Source: Parcubacteria group bacterium LiPW_15
GTDB taxonomy: Bacteria > Patescibacteria > Paceibacteria > UBA6257 > 2-01-FULL-56-20
Length of the DNA stretch: 64,000 bases
Direction: 5' to 3'
Assembly (NCBI GenBank): GCA_007375645.1
Contig: VMER01000001.1
Coordinates: 186,001 to 250,000 of the forward strand
In this document: piece by piece, positions 40,207 through 48,702 of the stretch
Numbering within the stretch: position 1 is the stretch's first letter
Layout: each line of letters starts with the position of its first letter
The notes under the pieces: model-generated
Database searches by the model: none
What the model was told of the DNA's origin: nothing
Seen by the model: only the letters and a program-made list of their open reading frames with translations
Made by a program: the position numbers and the translations under genes

Positions 40207-41856
40207 TTATTTTGATTTTGATTTTATTTTCGACAAAGCGTATTCCAGGCTCGAACCAACTTTCTTTCCGGGATTAAAGATATTTTCCGGGTCAAATATC
40301 TTTTTTACTTCTTCAAAAAGACCGTAAACCTTTTCTCCATACATTTTCTTGAGATAGGGACTGCGTATCAATCCATCGTTATGCTCGGCGGTGATGGAGC
40401 CGTGGAATGTGAGAACAAGCGCATAAACCTTTTCCATAAGTTCCGGGATTATCCTTTTGGTTTCCGGATCATCCAGATTCATCAACGGAATTATGTGAAA
40501 ATTGCCGTTTCCAATATGCCCCGCAATCGTATAAATCAGTTTCCCAGAATATGGTAGAAGTATAGCATCAAGTCGAGGTAAAAACTCGCTCAAATCTTCC
40601 GGACGGACAACAAAATCATCGATAAACGGCGCAGTCTGCTTGTCTTTTATCCTATTCCTCAAAAGATTGAAGCTTTCTCGTCGCATGGTCCAATACTTAT
40701 CTCCTTCGGCTTCGCTTTTGATGACCCTGATCGTTATCGGAAGTTTCGTGAGGTCATCCCGCATTCGAACCAGCCGCTCGTCCAATTTGCCCTCGTCGTT
40801 ATCGGTAAGTTCCACCAGGAAAATCAATTTGGGCACACCGCCCCGCAAGACCATAAAAAACTCCGGCAGGAACTGAAGCGCGAGTTTCAAAAAATTCTTG
40901 GCTTTCATAACCCGGATAATATCAAAAAAGAATCTGAGCGCGATCTTTAGAGTATTGTCGTCAAAGGACTCGATGCTTTCCGGGTGATAAGCGAGCGCCC
41001 GGCGCGCGAATTCGCTGACCGGCTTCTGGTCTTTCAAAAACGCCACCAAAAGTTTTGAGTATTTCTTTTTGGGAATGAGTTTTAATCTGGCTTCGGTTAT
41101 AAGCCCCAAAGTCCCCTGTGCCCCGCAAAAAAGCTTGGCCAGATTAAAATGCTCGCCGTCCCAGATATTCCAAAGCGCGTACCCTGCGGTATTCTTGCTG
41201 ACCTTCGGTCTCGCATTTTCTATCGTTTCCAAGTTATCAAAAACAAGCGAACGCATTTTGGAATATATCTTCCCTTCAAAATTATTTTCCGCGGCCTTCG
41301 CTTCCAACTCCTTTCGGGCCAGGGGTCCGAAAGAATATTCTTCGCCGTCGGACAAAACCGCCTTAACCTCGGTAATATATTTTTCGGTTTGCCCATAGGC
41401 CAAAGTTTTTTCTCCGGCAGAATTATTGGCCACCATCCCCCCTAGGGCACAGATACTCTTGGAGGCCGGGTAAGACGGCAACATCACTCCAAGTTTGTCC
41501 GTCTCTTTTTCCAGATCTCGGTAAAATAATCCAGGCTCTACAACTGCTTCATCTTTGTTTAACCCGATAAGCTTGTTTAAGTGCGCGGTAAAATCCACCA
41601 CGATGGATTCGCCCAATGGTCCGCCGCCCATGTCGGTTCCACCGGAACGCGCCGATATTTCCATTTTGATGTCCCCTGCCGCCCGGTGCGCGGAAACGAA
41701 TTTAACGAGCGCTTTAAGCGCGTCTCTGGTTTTGGGCCGAACAATAACCTGCGGCTTTATTTCAAAAATAGATGCATCCCGCGCGTAAAACTCCCGGGAC
41801 TTTTCGTCATCCAATACTTCTCCGTCAAATATTTTTTCTATCGCCTCTTTAAGCAC
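40207..41856 (-). CDS. FAD-linked oxidoreductase (GlcD/D-lactate dehydrogenase type)
   Basis: 549 residues from GTG 41854-41856. The FAD-binding PCMH domain has SARSGGTDMGGGPLGESIVVDF and YPASKSICALGGMVANNSAGEKTLAYG (residues about 65-90 and 135-165). A C-terminal FAD-oxidase domain follows, ending with the usual TAEHNDGLIRSPYL. It oxidises a 2-hydroxy acid such as D-lactate or glycolate. TATAAT ends 7 nt before the GTG, a leaderless arrangement. No iron-sulfur domain is fused. In an operon with the AI-2E-type transporter. Confidence 0.9.
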   Translation of the reverse strand: MLKEAIEKIFDGEVLDDEKSREFYARDASIFEIKPQVIVRPKTRDALKALVKFVSAHRAAGDIKMEISARSGGTDMGGGPLGESIVVDFTAHLNKLIGLNKDEAVVEPGLFYRDLEKETDKLGVMLPSYPASKSICALGGMVANNSAGEKTLAYGQTEKYITEVKAVLSDGEEYSFGPLARKELEAKAAENNFEGKIYSKMRSLVFDNLETIENARPKVSKNTAGYALWNIWDGEHFNLAKLFCGAQGTLGLITEARLKLIPKKKYSKLLVAFLKDQKPVSEFARRALAYHPESIESFDDNTLKIALRFFFDIIRVMKAKNFLKLALQFLPEFFMVLRGGVPKLIFLVELTDNDEGKLDERLVRMRDDLTKLPITIRVIKSEAEGDKYWTMRRESFNLLRNRIKDKQTAPFIDDFVVRPEDLSEFLPRLDAILLPYSGKLIYTIAGHIGNGNFHIIPLMNLDDPETKRIIPELMEKVYALVLTFHGSITAEHNDGLIRSPYLKKMYGEKVYGLFEEVKKIFDPENIFNPGKKVGSSLEYALSKIKSKSK

Positions 41857-41863
41857 TGACTTA

Positions 41864-41869
41864 ATTATA
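41864..41869 (-). promoter_or_regulatory. -10 box of the FAD oxidoreductase operon, leaderless arrangement
   Basis: TTG-TATAAT on the minus strand, 7 nt before the GTG start codon. Confidence 0.55.
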
Positions 41870-41882
41870 CAAGTTCACAACA

Positions 41883-41917
41883 AAAAACCCGCCAGAGGTC
41901 CGATTGGACATGGCGGG
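41883..41917 (-). terminator. Terminator of the receiver-domain cassette
   Basis: CCCGCCA/TGGCGGG with an inner TCC/GGA pair, followed by TTTTTTGTTG on the minus strand. Confidence 0.85.
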
Positions 41918-41952
41918 GATAACGAACTTTCGAAAGCAGTCGGAGAAAGAGC

Positions 41953-42543
41953 TTACGAAATGAGGTCGGCGAGTACCTTGCCCCAGTCCTTGCGCCTGTC
42001 CCCGCACAGAGGAGCCTGTACGAACACCGCCTTAGCGCCGTTAATCGTGAAGCTGGAAATCTCTCCGTTCGCAAAGTAGCTCGGGTTCAAGCACTCGATG
42101 GCCGCGATCATGGCGTCTTCGTGGTGGTTTCCGTCCGTGACCATGGCCACGAACTTTGCCCCAAGGCTGGCCGCCTTGAGCGCAATCACGAAGCCGTAGG
42201 GAACCTCCTCTCCCGGTCTGTACACTCCCGGTCCGATCGTTTTCATGCTCACCGGCATCATCATGTCGGTGAGGACGACCTCAAACTCGAAAGGAATGAC
42301 GGACTTGGTCTCGGATTCCCTTAACGCTTGCCAGTAGGCGCTCCACTCCCTGTCGGAATAATCCGGCTTCTCGGCGAAGCCAGCATCAATGAGGAGGCGC
42401 TGGACGTTGTCGGCATCGACTTTCTTTCTCATGATGTCCATAGCCTCATCGAACGACGAGATGATAGTGAGATCGTGGCCCTTGAGGGTCGCTCTAGCAG
42501 ACTCGTGGTTGAATCGACTGTTGTCGATCACGAGAATCTTCAT
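41953..42543 (-). CDS. Lone receiver (CheY-like) protein with a large insertion
   Basis: 196 residues from ATG 42541-42543 after AGGCAGGAG. The fold starts with MKILVIDNSRFN and has the phospho-acceptor Asp93 in VVLTDMMMP, then a Gly-rich loop and AKFVAMVTDG (Thr/Ser and beta-5 region). Between the first helix and the Asp lie about 45 extra residues (RRLLIDAGFAEKPDYSDREW region) not found in CheY. There is no output domain and no histidine kinase in the window. The acidic pocket has D7 and N8. GC-rich cassette. Confidence 0.75.
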   Translation of the reverse strand: MKILVIDNSRFNHESARATLKGHDLTIISSFDEAMDIMRKKVDADNVQRLLIDAGFAEKPDYSDREWSAYWQALRESETKSVIPFEFEVVLTDMMMPVSMKTIGPGVYRPGEEVPYGFVIALKAASLGAKFVAMVTDGNHHEDAMIAAIECLNPSYFANGEISSFTINGAKAVFVQAPLCGDRRKDWGKVLADLIS

Positions 42544-42600
42544 CGCTTCTCCTGCCTTTCTTTTGAATGTGCGGTAAGCCTGTTTCAGCTTTGTGCGGAA

Positions 42601-42629
42601 AGTATAATATATTTTCACATTTTGGTCAA
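42601..42629 (-). promoter_or_regulatory. Promoter of the receiver-domain cassette
   Basis: TTGACC (42624-42629), 17-bp spacer, TATACT (42601-42606), followed by TTCCGC as in the small RNA promoters. Confidence 0.8.
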
Positions 42630-42650
42630 GTCATATAGTTTCGCTAAAAA

Positions 42651-42681
42651 GAAATGCCCCGACCATTTGGTCGGGGCATAC
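42651..42681 (-). terminator. Terminator of the MFS transporter cassette
   Basis: ATGCCCCGACC-AAAT-GGTCGGGGCAT on the minus strand, followed by TTCTTTTT. Confidence 0.9.
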
Positions 42682-42743
42682 AAAGAACTACAAGGAGGTT
42701 TCGCGGAACTTCTCCCAAAGCGGCAACTCACCGCGCATGAACA

Positions 42744-43934
42744 TCATCTTTTCCTGTTCAGAAGGAGTAGGGCGGAAATGACGAGTATCGCGCCAGAAGC
42801 CTGCCATGCGAAACCGATCGAAATATGTTTGGCAACATAGCCGCTTGCAACCAGTCCGATCATTCCTCCTACGTGATGGGAAATCGAGTCCAGAGAGATG
42901 AGCGTGGCGCGCTCCGCAGACGGAATATTGTTATTGAGATGCAGATTCTTCACCGGGCTGAAAAACCCGCGCGCGAACTCATGGAACATGAAGAATGCGA
43001 TTGCCGGCCAGAAACTGCCGCAGAGCGCGGTTGCGAATATTCCGGCGCCGATCGCGATCTGGACCAGATTCAACGACTTTTCCGCGCAACCGATCTTTCT
43101 TATGAACCAAGGCGAGGCGGTTGCTCCAAGGATCGTCGCTATAGATATCCCCGCGAAGATAAACCCCAGATAGGTGTTCGAGGGAAGCAGATTTCCAAAG
43201 AATATCTGCCACTGCATATTCGGCGCCTGCACGGCAACGAACTGCGCGAAGCCGGTAAGCAGAACGAACCTTACGACTCGATTGCCTCTGGCATATCGAA
43301 CACTGGCCGATACTGTTTCCGCCATCGCCCGCACATTCTTGGCAACAGAAAATGTTTTCCGCACAAAACCGTCTTCCTTCATATAAAAGACGGCAAGAAT
43401 TCCCGCCAAGAATGAGGTGCTGCCCCCGACGATCCAAGGAAGCGAGGGATGCACGCTCGCCGCATATGCCCCGATCACGGAAGAGAAGATCGATACCGCG
43501 CTAAACAGCTGTTGGTCGCGGGTAAACACAATGTTTACCCCCTCGTCGCATCCTTGCTGCTTTAACCGATCAATGACCCAGGCCTGAAATGCGCCGCTCG
43601 CAAAAGTAGCGCCGACCGCGGAGATAACTTCCGCTAAGACAAATCCCCAGAATGTGTCGGTTATGGCGTATAGGAACATGCCGGCGGAGAACAACACGCA
43701 AGAAATGACGTACGATGCTTTCCGGCCGAACACGTCCGCGAAAGCCCCGGTCGGAATCTCGCAAACGAACAACGTAGAAAAGAAAAAGAAGTTCACCATG
43801 TTGATCTCTAGAAGATCCAAGCCCTTGGCCCTGAGGAATACCACATAGGTCGCGGCAATAAGTCCCATGCCAAAGGCAGAGACGGATTTGAGAATCAAGT
43901 AGTGACGGATCGTCTGCCTAGCCTCGTGATTCAT
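42744..43934 (-). CDS. Major facilitator superfamily transporter
   Basis: 396 residues with 12 membrane spans. The loop 2-3 signature is present (GAFADVFGRKASYVIS), and the C-half repeats it weakly. Its overall pattern matches drug or small-molecule exporters; the substrate is unknown. A strong AAAAGGAGG precedes the ATG. There is no room for a promoter between the gene and the terminator hairpin at 43969-44003. The nearest promoter is beyond the small ORF at 44027, so expression needs terminator read-through. Confidence 0.85.
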   Translation of the reverse strand: MNHEARQTIRHYLILKSVSAFGMGLIAATYVVFLRAKGLDLLEINMVNFFFFSTLFVCEIPTGAFADVFGRKASYVISCVLFSAGMFLYAITDTFWGFVLAEVISAVGATFASGAFQAWVIDRLKQQGCDEGVNIVFTRDQQLFSAVSIFSSVIGAYAASVHPSLPWIVGGSTSFLAGILAVFYMKEDGFVRKTFSVAKNVRAMAETVSASVRYARGNRVVRFVLLTGFAQFVAVQAPNMQWQIFFGNLLPSNTYLGFIFAGISIATILGATASPWFIRKIGCAEKSLNLVQIAIGAGIFATALCGSFWPAIAFFMFHEFARGFFSPVKNLHLNNNIPSAERATLISLDSISHHVGGMIGLVASGYVAKHISIGFAWQASGAILVISALLLLNRKR

Positions 43935-43968
43935 AGCTTCCTCCTTTTCAAAGTGCTGTTGCTGAACA

Positions 43969-44003
43969 AAAAAACCTCGGCTTTTCGTTCAGCCGAGGTT
44001 TTT
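43969..44003 (-). promoter_or_regulatory. Terminator in the leader of the MFS gene (possible attenuator)
   Basis: AACCTCGGCT and AGCCGAGGTT make an uninterrupted stem of 12 or more base pairs, followed by seven Ts on the minus strand. It sits between the only recognisable promoter (44151-44178) and the MFS start codon. Confidence 0.6.
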
Positions 44004-44026
44004 GAAAAAGTGTTTAGAAAATATGG

Positions 44027-44143
44027 TTATTTCCTGTTAAATACTTCAAGAATCGCGGCTGAATAAAAAGATTGGCCAAAAGAACCACAAAGGTAGACTT
44101 TCTGGTCGGTCGCAATATTCATATGACGATTCACTTTTACCAT
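44027..44143 (-). CDS. 38-codon leader ORF before the MFS attenuator
   Basis: The frame starts at ATG 44141-44143, 7 nt after the TAAAAT box, so it would be read from a leaderless transcript. It ends 24 nt before the terminator hairpin. The peptide (starting MVKVNRHMNIATDQKVYLCG) has no recognised relatives. Position and arrangement match regulatory leader peptides of resistance genes. It could also be an independent small gene. Confidence 0.5.
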   Translation of the reverse strand: MVKVNRHMNIATDQKVYLCGSFGQSFYSAAILEVFNRK

Positions 44144-44150
44144 GGTTTGG

Positions 44151-44178
44151 ATTTTAACATATACCAAAATACTGTCAA
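44151..44178 (-). promoter_or_regulatory. Promoter of the leader ORF and MFS cassette
   Basis: TTGACA (44173-44178), 16-bp spacer, TAAAAT (44151-44156) on the minus strand. Confidence 0.75.
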
Positions 44179-44280
44179 GTAGATAGCTCTCTTCGGTATA
44201 CACCGTAGATAACGTAAAAAATCTAAATTGGTTATCCTCCCGATCTGTTGGCGCGCTTCCCCTTCTGTCGGTATTAAACA

Positions 44281-44308
44281 AAAAAACCCGACCTTTCGGT
44301 CGGGGCGC
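44281..44308 (-). terminator. Terminator of the repeat-protein cassette
   Basis: CGCCCCGACC-GAAA-GGTCGGG followed by a run of Ts on the minus strand. Confidence 0.85.
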
Positions 44309-44329
44309 GATTGCGAGAAAATAAACTGA

Positions 44330-45262
44330 TCAGAGAGGTTTGGCCTGAAGGAGCTTCTTAGCTTTCTCTCTCAGGTCTTCGGGGACGTCCTCATCATTGA
44401 TGACGGCGAGGATATCCTCCTTATCGGGATCAAACTTCTTGAGCTTGTTGAAGGCTCCCCGCTTCAAGTCATCCGGAACGAACTTGTCCCGGAGAATGTC
44501 GAAAAGATAGCATTCGTCAAAATTGCGCTTTTTGAACTCCCTGAAGGCTCCCCGCTTCAGATCATCCGGAATGAACTGCCCACAGATGATGTCGAAGAGA
44601 TCCTCCGTATCGATATCACGCTTTTTGAACTCCCTGAAGGCTTTGCGTTTCAGATCATCCGGAATGAACTGTCCATAGATGATACCGAAGAAATAGCTCT
44701 CATAGGAGAAACGAGGCTTCTTGAGCTCCTTAAGAGCTTCCCACTTCAAGTTATCCGGAACGGACCGTCCGCAGATAATGTTGAAGAGATTGTTTTCCCT
44801 AAGGTTGCACTTCTTGAGCTCTTCGAAGGCTTCCAGTTTTAGATCATCAGGAACGGACTCTTCGTGGATGATATCGAGGAGACCGTTTATAATAATGCCA
44901 CGCTTCTTGAGCTCCTCGAAGACTCGACGCTTCCAGGAAACATCGGGATGGTTCTGAAGGATCCAAAAAAGATCATCCGTCCGGAAGAACTGGAACATCT
45001 TGCCCCAGTTGGCGTCGAATCCCTCCTCGAGCTTCTTCCGGATCGGCTCCGGAAAGAGAGCGATATCCCAGAAACGGCGCTCTTCCTGTTCTCTCCCCAC
45101 GCCTTGCTGGATACCGTAGAAAGCACGAATTGCTCCGTGACCAAGGAAATCGATTCCTCGCGAGCTCTGAAGAACATCTTTCCCGTGCGAAGAGAAGACC
45201 TCCGCGTCGGTCAGGAAGAGAATCTCTCCCCGACATTCGATCCAGGAGACGAACTCACACAT
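44330..45262 (-). CDS. Repeat protein with seven helical units
   Basis: 310 residues. The N-terminal 95 residues form a separate domain (EFVSWIECRGEILFLTDAEV, GHGAIRAFYGI). From about residue 100, seven units of 33-34 residues follow, each built as VPDDLKxxAFxELKKxx with a conserved Ile-Ile or Ile-Ile-Cys-Gly turn. This makes a curved, alpha-solenoid-like scaffold for protein binding. The repeats are close to each other, which suggests recent expansion. Consensus promoter and private terminator; GC-rich codons. Function unknown. Confidence 0.7.
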   Translation of the reverse strand: MCEFVSWIECRGEILFLTDAEVFSSHGKDVLQSSRGIDFLGHGAIRAFYGIQQGVGREQEERRFWDIALFPEPIRKKLEEGFDANWGKMFQFFRTDDLFWILQNHPDVSWKRRVFEELKKRGIIINGLLDIIHEESVPDDLKLEAFEELKKCNLRENNLFNIICGRSVPDNLKWEALKELKKPRFSYESYFFGIIYGQFIPDDLKRKAFREFKKRDIDTEDLFDIICGQFIPDDLKRGAFREFKKRNFDECYLFDILRDKFVPDDLKRGAFNKLKKFDPDKEDILAVINDEDVPEDLREKAKKLLQAKPL

Positions 45263-45322
45263 GTCTCAAGACCCTCCCTTTCTCTCTATTCCTTCTTATT
45301 CGGTTGGAATTGAACTGCCCGG

Positions 45323-45351
45323 ATTATACTAATTTTAGAGGAGGATGTCAA
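45323..45351 (-). promoter_or_regulatory. Consensus promoter of the repeat-protein cassette
   Basis: TTGACA (45346-45351), 17-bp spacer, TATAAT (45323-45328): a perfect sigma-70 promoter. Confidence 0.9.
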
Positions 45352-45356
45352 AACAA

Positions 45357-47177
45357 TTATCCCCCCGAACGGTTGGCGCGCTTCTCGTCTATTTCGGTCA
45401 AATAAATTTTGCGCATCCGGATGGATTTCGGGGTCACCTCCACCAATTCATCATCCCCGATATATTCCAAAGAATCTTCAAGCGATAAGGTGCGCGGAAC
45501 TTTCAAAAATTCCATTCCGCCCACGCCCTTGGAGCGCATGTTGGAAAGCTGTTTTTCTTTGCAAACGTTCACACGGATATCCATTGCTTTGGCGTTCTGG
45601 CCCACGATCTCTCCTTCGTAAACTTCAAGGCCAGGACTGATAAAAAGTTCTCCCCTGTCTTCGGAACCCATCATTCCGTAAGCGCGGGTGATACCGGACT
45701 CGGAAGCAACCAGACTTCCGTGCGGGTTGGATTCAAAGTCCCCCTTATATTCTTCGTAATCTTCAAAAATGGAATTCATTATTCCCATTCCTTTGGTCTT
45801 GGTCATAAATATAGTGCGCAACCCGATGAGGCCCCGGGTCGGCACCAAAAAGTCCATATAGGCCATGCTGTTTTCCACGCGCATGTCTTTCATGTTGCCC
45901 TTACGCTTGCCCATCTCTTCGATGACCACGCCGGTCGCGTCTTCCGGAACCTCCACGGACAAAACTTCCATCGGTTCAAGTTTCTTTCCGTTCTTCTCGT
46001 GGAAAATAACCTGCGGACGGGATACCTGGAATTCATAACCTTCCCGGCGCATCTTTTCGATAAGGATGGAAAGGTGGAGTTCGCCGCGTCCGGCAACTTC
46101 CCAAGTATCAAAGGTGTCGGTCGCGTTCACGCGCAAAGCCACGTCGGTATCTACTTCCTTGGCCAAACGCTCGGCCAAGTGCCTGGAGGTCACAAATTGG
46201 CCTTCCTTGCCCGCGAACGGAGAATTGTTAACCATAAAATTCATTTTCACGGTCGGCTCTTCAATATCTATGGTCGGAAGCGGCTGCGGATTGTCTTTGT
46301 CGGTGATAGTCTCGCCGATAGAAACATCCGTGATACCCGCGATAGCTACAATGTCTCCCGCGGTCGCTTCGTCCACATCCACACGCGCGAGTCCGTCAAA
46401 AAGCATCACGTTCGTGAGCGACGCTTTTTTGGTCACGCCGTCGCGGCCGATGTGCGCGACTTCTACGTTCTTTTTAAGAGTTCCGGAATAAAGCCTGCCG
46501 ATGGCGATCTTGCCCTTATAGTTGTCGTAAAAAAGATTAACGGTGAGCATCTGAAGGGGCTTGGTCTCATCCACTACCGGAGACGGAATATATTTTATTA
46601 TCGTATCGAAAACCGGACGGATATCCGTCATCTCCGAGAGCTCGTGCGCATAACCGGCTTTCCCTTGCGCCCCGGAAGCGTAAACCACCGGAAACTCCGC
46701 CTGCTCGTCGGAAGCGCCAAGCTCGATGAAAAGATCGAAAGTGCGCTCCAAGGCCCAGTTCGGACGGGCGCCGGGCTTATCAATTTTATTTATAACTACG
46801 ATAACTTTGTGTCCGGCCTGAATAGCTTTTTTTAAAACGAATTTGGTCTGCGGCATTGGACCCTCTTTGGCATCCACCAAAAGCAAAATACCGTCCACCA
46901 TGCGCATAATGCGCTCCACTTCTCCGCCGAAATCGGCGTGGCCCGGGGTGTCCACTATATTTATCTTGATTCCCCCGTAGTGAACCGCGGCATTTTTGGA
47001 AAATATGGTGATTCCCCGCTCTCTTTCGAGTTCGTTGGAATCCATAATGAGCGTGTCATCGGCGCCGGTCTTCAATTTAAAATCCGCGGACTGCTTCAAA
47101 AGAGCATCCACGAGAGTGGTCTTGCCGTGGTCAACATGGGCAATTATTGCGATGTTTCGTATGTTTTTTGGGTCCAT
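45357..47177 (-). CDS. bipA: Translational GTPase BipA/TypA
   Basis: 606 residues from ATG 47175-47177. G1 is AHVDHGKTT, then DSNELERERGITI (switch), DTPGHADFGGEVER, NKIDKPGARP and the later EF-G-like domains III and V, with the BipA C-terminal domain. It associates with the ribosome and affects 50S assembly and stress adaptation. The first 14 codons have a diverged second copy 270 bp upstream. Upstream in-frame frame without a start signal was left out. Confidence 0.95.
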   Translation of the reverse strand: MDPKNIRNIAIIAHVDHGKTTLVDALLKQSADFKLKTGADDTLIMDSNELERERGITIFSKNAAVHYGGIKINIVDTPGHADFGGEVERIMRMVDGILLLVDAKEGPMPQTKFVLKKAIQAGHKVIVVINKIDKPGARPNWALERTFDLFIELGASDEQAEFPVVYASGAQGKAGYAHELSEMTDIRPVFDTIIKYIPSPVVDETKPLQMLTVNLFYDNYKGKIAIGRLYSGTLKKNVEVAHIGRDGVTKKASLTNVMLFDGLARVDVDEATAGDIVAIAGITDVSIGETITDKDNPQPLPTIDIEEPTVKMNFMVNNSPFAGKEGQFVTSRHLAERLAKEVDTDVALRVNATDTFDTWEVAGRGELHLSILIEKMRREGYEFQVSRPQVIFHEKNGKKLEPMEVLSVEVPEDATGVVIEEMGKRKGNMKDMRVENSMAYMDFLVPTRGLIGLRTIFMTKTKGMGIMNSIFEDYEEYKGDFESNPHGSLVASESGITRAYGMMGSEDRGELFISPGLEVYEGEIVGQNAKAMDIRVNVCKEKQLSNMRSKGVGGMEFLKVPRTLSLEDSLEYIGDDELVEVTPKSIRMRKIYLTEIDEKRANRSGG

Positions 47178-47455
47178 AGTAGTCTTGATTTTTAATTCGC
47201 GAACGTTGACGGGAAGGGGGTCGGGGAAACGGGAGCCCGCCACAGCGGGCAGAAGCTATATAATCCATCCGCTAAAGCGAATGGTGGCCGTGTAGGAAAC
47301 TTACTCTCAATTGGCAGCGAGGAGAAAATAGGTATTAGATATTTTATCCGAGCGAACCAATTGACAGCTCGCTGTCTAACCGAGAGGTTGTGAGGGAGCG
47401 AAGCGACGTCTAGGTGCGCGATTATTGCGATATTTCGTATATTTTTGGGATCCAT
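47137..47455. repeat. Direct repeat of the bipA 5-prime end
   Basis: About 40 bp at 47137-47177 recur at 47416-47455 in the same orientation with a few changes. The 235 bp between hold a GCCCGC/GCGGGC palindrome and no credible gene. Confidence 0.7.
47413..47455 (-). pseudogene. 5-prime fragment of bipA
   Basis: The frame from ATG 47453-47455 reads MDPKNIRNIAIIAHLD, the bipA N-terminus up to the P-loop, then departs from it. It stays open for 70 more codons of low-complexity sequence without homology. Taken as a remnant from an insertion or duplication at the bipA start. Confidence 0.6.
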
Positions 47456-47526
47456 GTGATAAAAAAATGGCGCTTGGCCAGTTAGAACTTCATCTGTGCG
47501 TTAGATTATGCGCTATATTTGTCGAT

Positions 47527-47556
47527 TTGACAAGGGATAGCCGGAAAATCTATACT
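47527..47556 (+). promoter_or_regulatory. Promoter of the 47614-48178 cassette
   Basis: TTGACA, 18-bp spacer, TATACT; then a leader of about 50 nt. Confidence 0.75.
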
Positions 47557-47613
47557 TGCGCTCAGCAGACAAACACAATCCGACAAATTCCTGTCCGAAA
47601 GGAGAATGGGACC

Positions 47614-47961
47614 ATGCCCAAGCGCATCCTGAACATTCTGAAACAGCGCAACGCGTTCCGGGCCCTGCTTCCCGAGGTTCCCGAAAAGAGATCGGGAAAG
47701 CTCCGAGTCTTCCTGAACAACGAGTTCGACACGACGAACCCGCTCGACAAGGAGGTCTTCGTCTCTTTGGTCGAGGAAGCCGCGAACCGCACCTTCGCGT
47801 CGAAAGAGCGCGAGAAGATCTTCGCCTTCCTGCGGCTCCGCGAAGGCTCGGGCGATATGGGCAAGAAGAAGCTCATCCGGTTCATCCGCGAGTCGATCTT
47901 CGCTTCCGACAACACCGACACGATGTTCGGAAAGAACATCCTGCGCGGCATGCTTCCGTAA
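47614..47961 (+). CDS. Basic helical orphan protein of a GC-rich cassette
   Basis: 115 residues; the start is the ATG at 47614, nine bases after AAAGGAG. Basic at the N-terminus (MPKRILNILKQR) and rich in Arg and Lys, mostly helical, no signal. No family recognised. It precedes the next small basic gene by 10 bp and shares its promoter and terminator. A nucleic-acid-binding role fits composition but is unproven. Confidence 0.65.
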   Translation: MPKRILNILKQRNAFRALLPEVPEKRSGKLRVFLNNEFDTTNPLDKEVFVSLVEEAANRTFASKEREKIFAFLRLREGSGDMGKKKLIRFIRESIFASDNTDTMFGKNILRGMLP

Positions 47962-47971
47962 GGAGACCCCG

Positions 47972-48178
47972 ATGGTGACAATCGCTCAAAAGCTCGCAAA
48001 GACCTTCGCGGCGGCAGAACGGAAGGACCTCGAAAGGTTCATCAGCTACTTCTGCACGCTCGCGGAGAAACGCAAGGAAGACACGATTGCCTCCGTCATC
48101 CTCAATACCACGAGCGCCGCCCTGCGGATGAAGAACCGAGAAGAGGCTACCCGTCTCCGCAGGAAGTCGAAGCGCTAG
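47972..48178 (+). CDS. Small basic orphan protein of a GC-rich cassette
   Basis: 68 residues, preceded by AAGGAG. Helical throughout, with a C-terminal cluster of Arg and Lys (RLRRKSKR). Partner of the upstream gene in one transcript. No family recognised. The terminator follows directly. Confidence 0.6.
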   Translation: MVTIAQKLAKTFAAAERKDLERFISYFCTLAEKRKEDTIASVILNTTSAALRMKNREEATRLRRKSKR

Positions 48179-48195
48179 CTCCTACAAGAAACGAA

Positions 48196-48231
48196 ATCCG
48201 CCCTCGGCAACCCGCCGAGGGCTCTTTTTAT
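48196..48231 (+). terminator. Terminator of the 47614-48178 cassette
   Basis: GCCCTCGGC-AACCC-GCCGAGGGC followed by five Ts. Confidence 0.9.
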
Positions 48232-48240
48232 CCAACGCAA

Positions 48241-48699
48241 CTAAAATTTCTTGATGGGCGGGTAAAAATCTCTGTCTATGGTTCGCGCAAAACAATAATC
48301 TCCAACAGGGTGATCCCAAGAGCCGGCCATAAGACCGGTCGGCTTAGCGTCATAGGGCGCAACAGATATGGGCGTGGACAGCTTATATTCCTTCGCGAAC
48401 TTGGCGCAAAGTTCGAAGCTCAAATCACCCGTTGTCTTATACGAATACGCCGCGCCTGTTTCCGGATCTACCGGAACATAAACTCCGCGGGTCGAATCAA
48501 CTAATCCCTCAAGAGTCGCGGGTAATTTTTGCTTGCCTTGCCAATAGTAAATTATCTGGGATTGGAGATTTTGAAGATCGCTTATTCTCTGATCGTCCAT
48601 TCTCTGCATCTTAGCGGCCCCCGGACCGCCGATGCTCCAAAGTCCGAAAATTATCACTATTGCAACCAACCCTACAAAAAGATAGCCGAGTTTTTTCAT
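48241..48699 (-). CDS. Membrane-anchored pseudopilin-like protein
   Basis: 152 residues. One hydrophobic segment at the N-terminus (residues 4-25) is followed by an alpha helix with RISDLQNLQSQIIYYWQGKQ and a short beta part containing two Cys. It lacks the FTLIE motif, but the layout helix-then-beta and the phrase LPATLEGLVDSTRGVYVPVDPETG resemble the C-terminal domain of type II/IV pseudopilins. Probably conserved in this lineage. It follows the DUF5671 gene by 3 bp. Confidence 0.6.
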   Translation of the reverse strand: MKKLGYLFVGLVAIVIIFGLWSIGGPGAAKMQRMDDQRISDLQNLQSQIIYYWQGKQKLPATLEGLVDSTRGVYVPVDPETGAAYSYKTTGDLSFELCAKFAKEYKLSTPISVAPYDAKPTGLMAGSWDHPVGDYCFARTIDRDFYPPIKKF

Positions 48700-48702
48700 T
48701 TT

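Noticed and set aside
47192..47412. Continuation of the bipA fragment as an 87-codon gene
   Set aside because: After the copied N-terminus the sequence shows no homology and low complexity; kept only as a pseudogene remnant.
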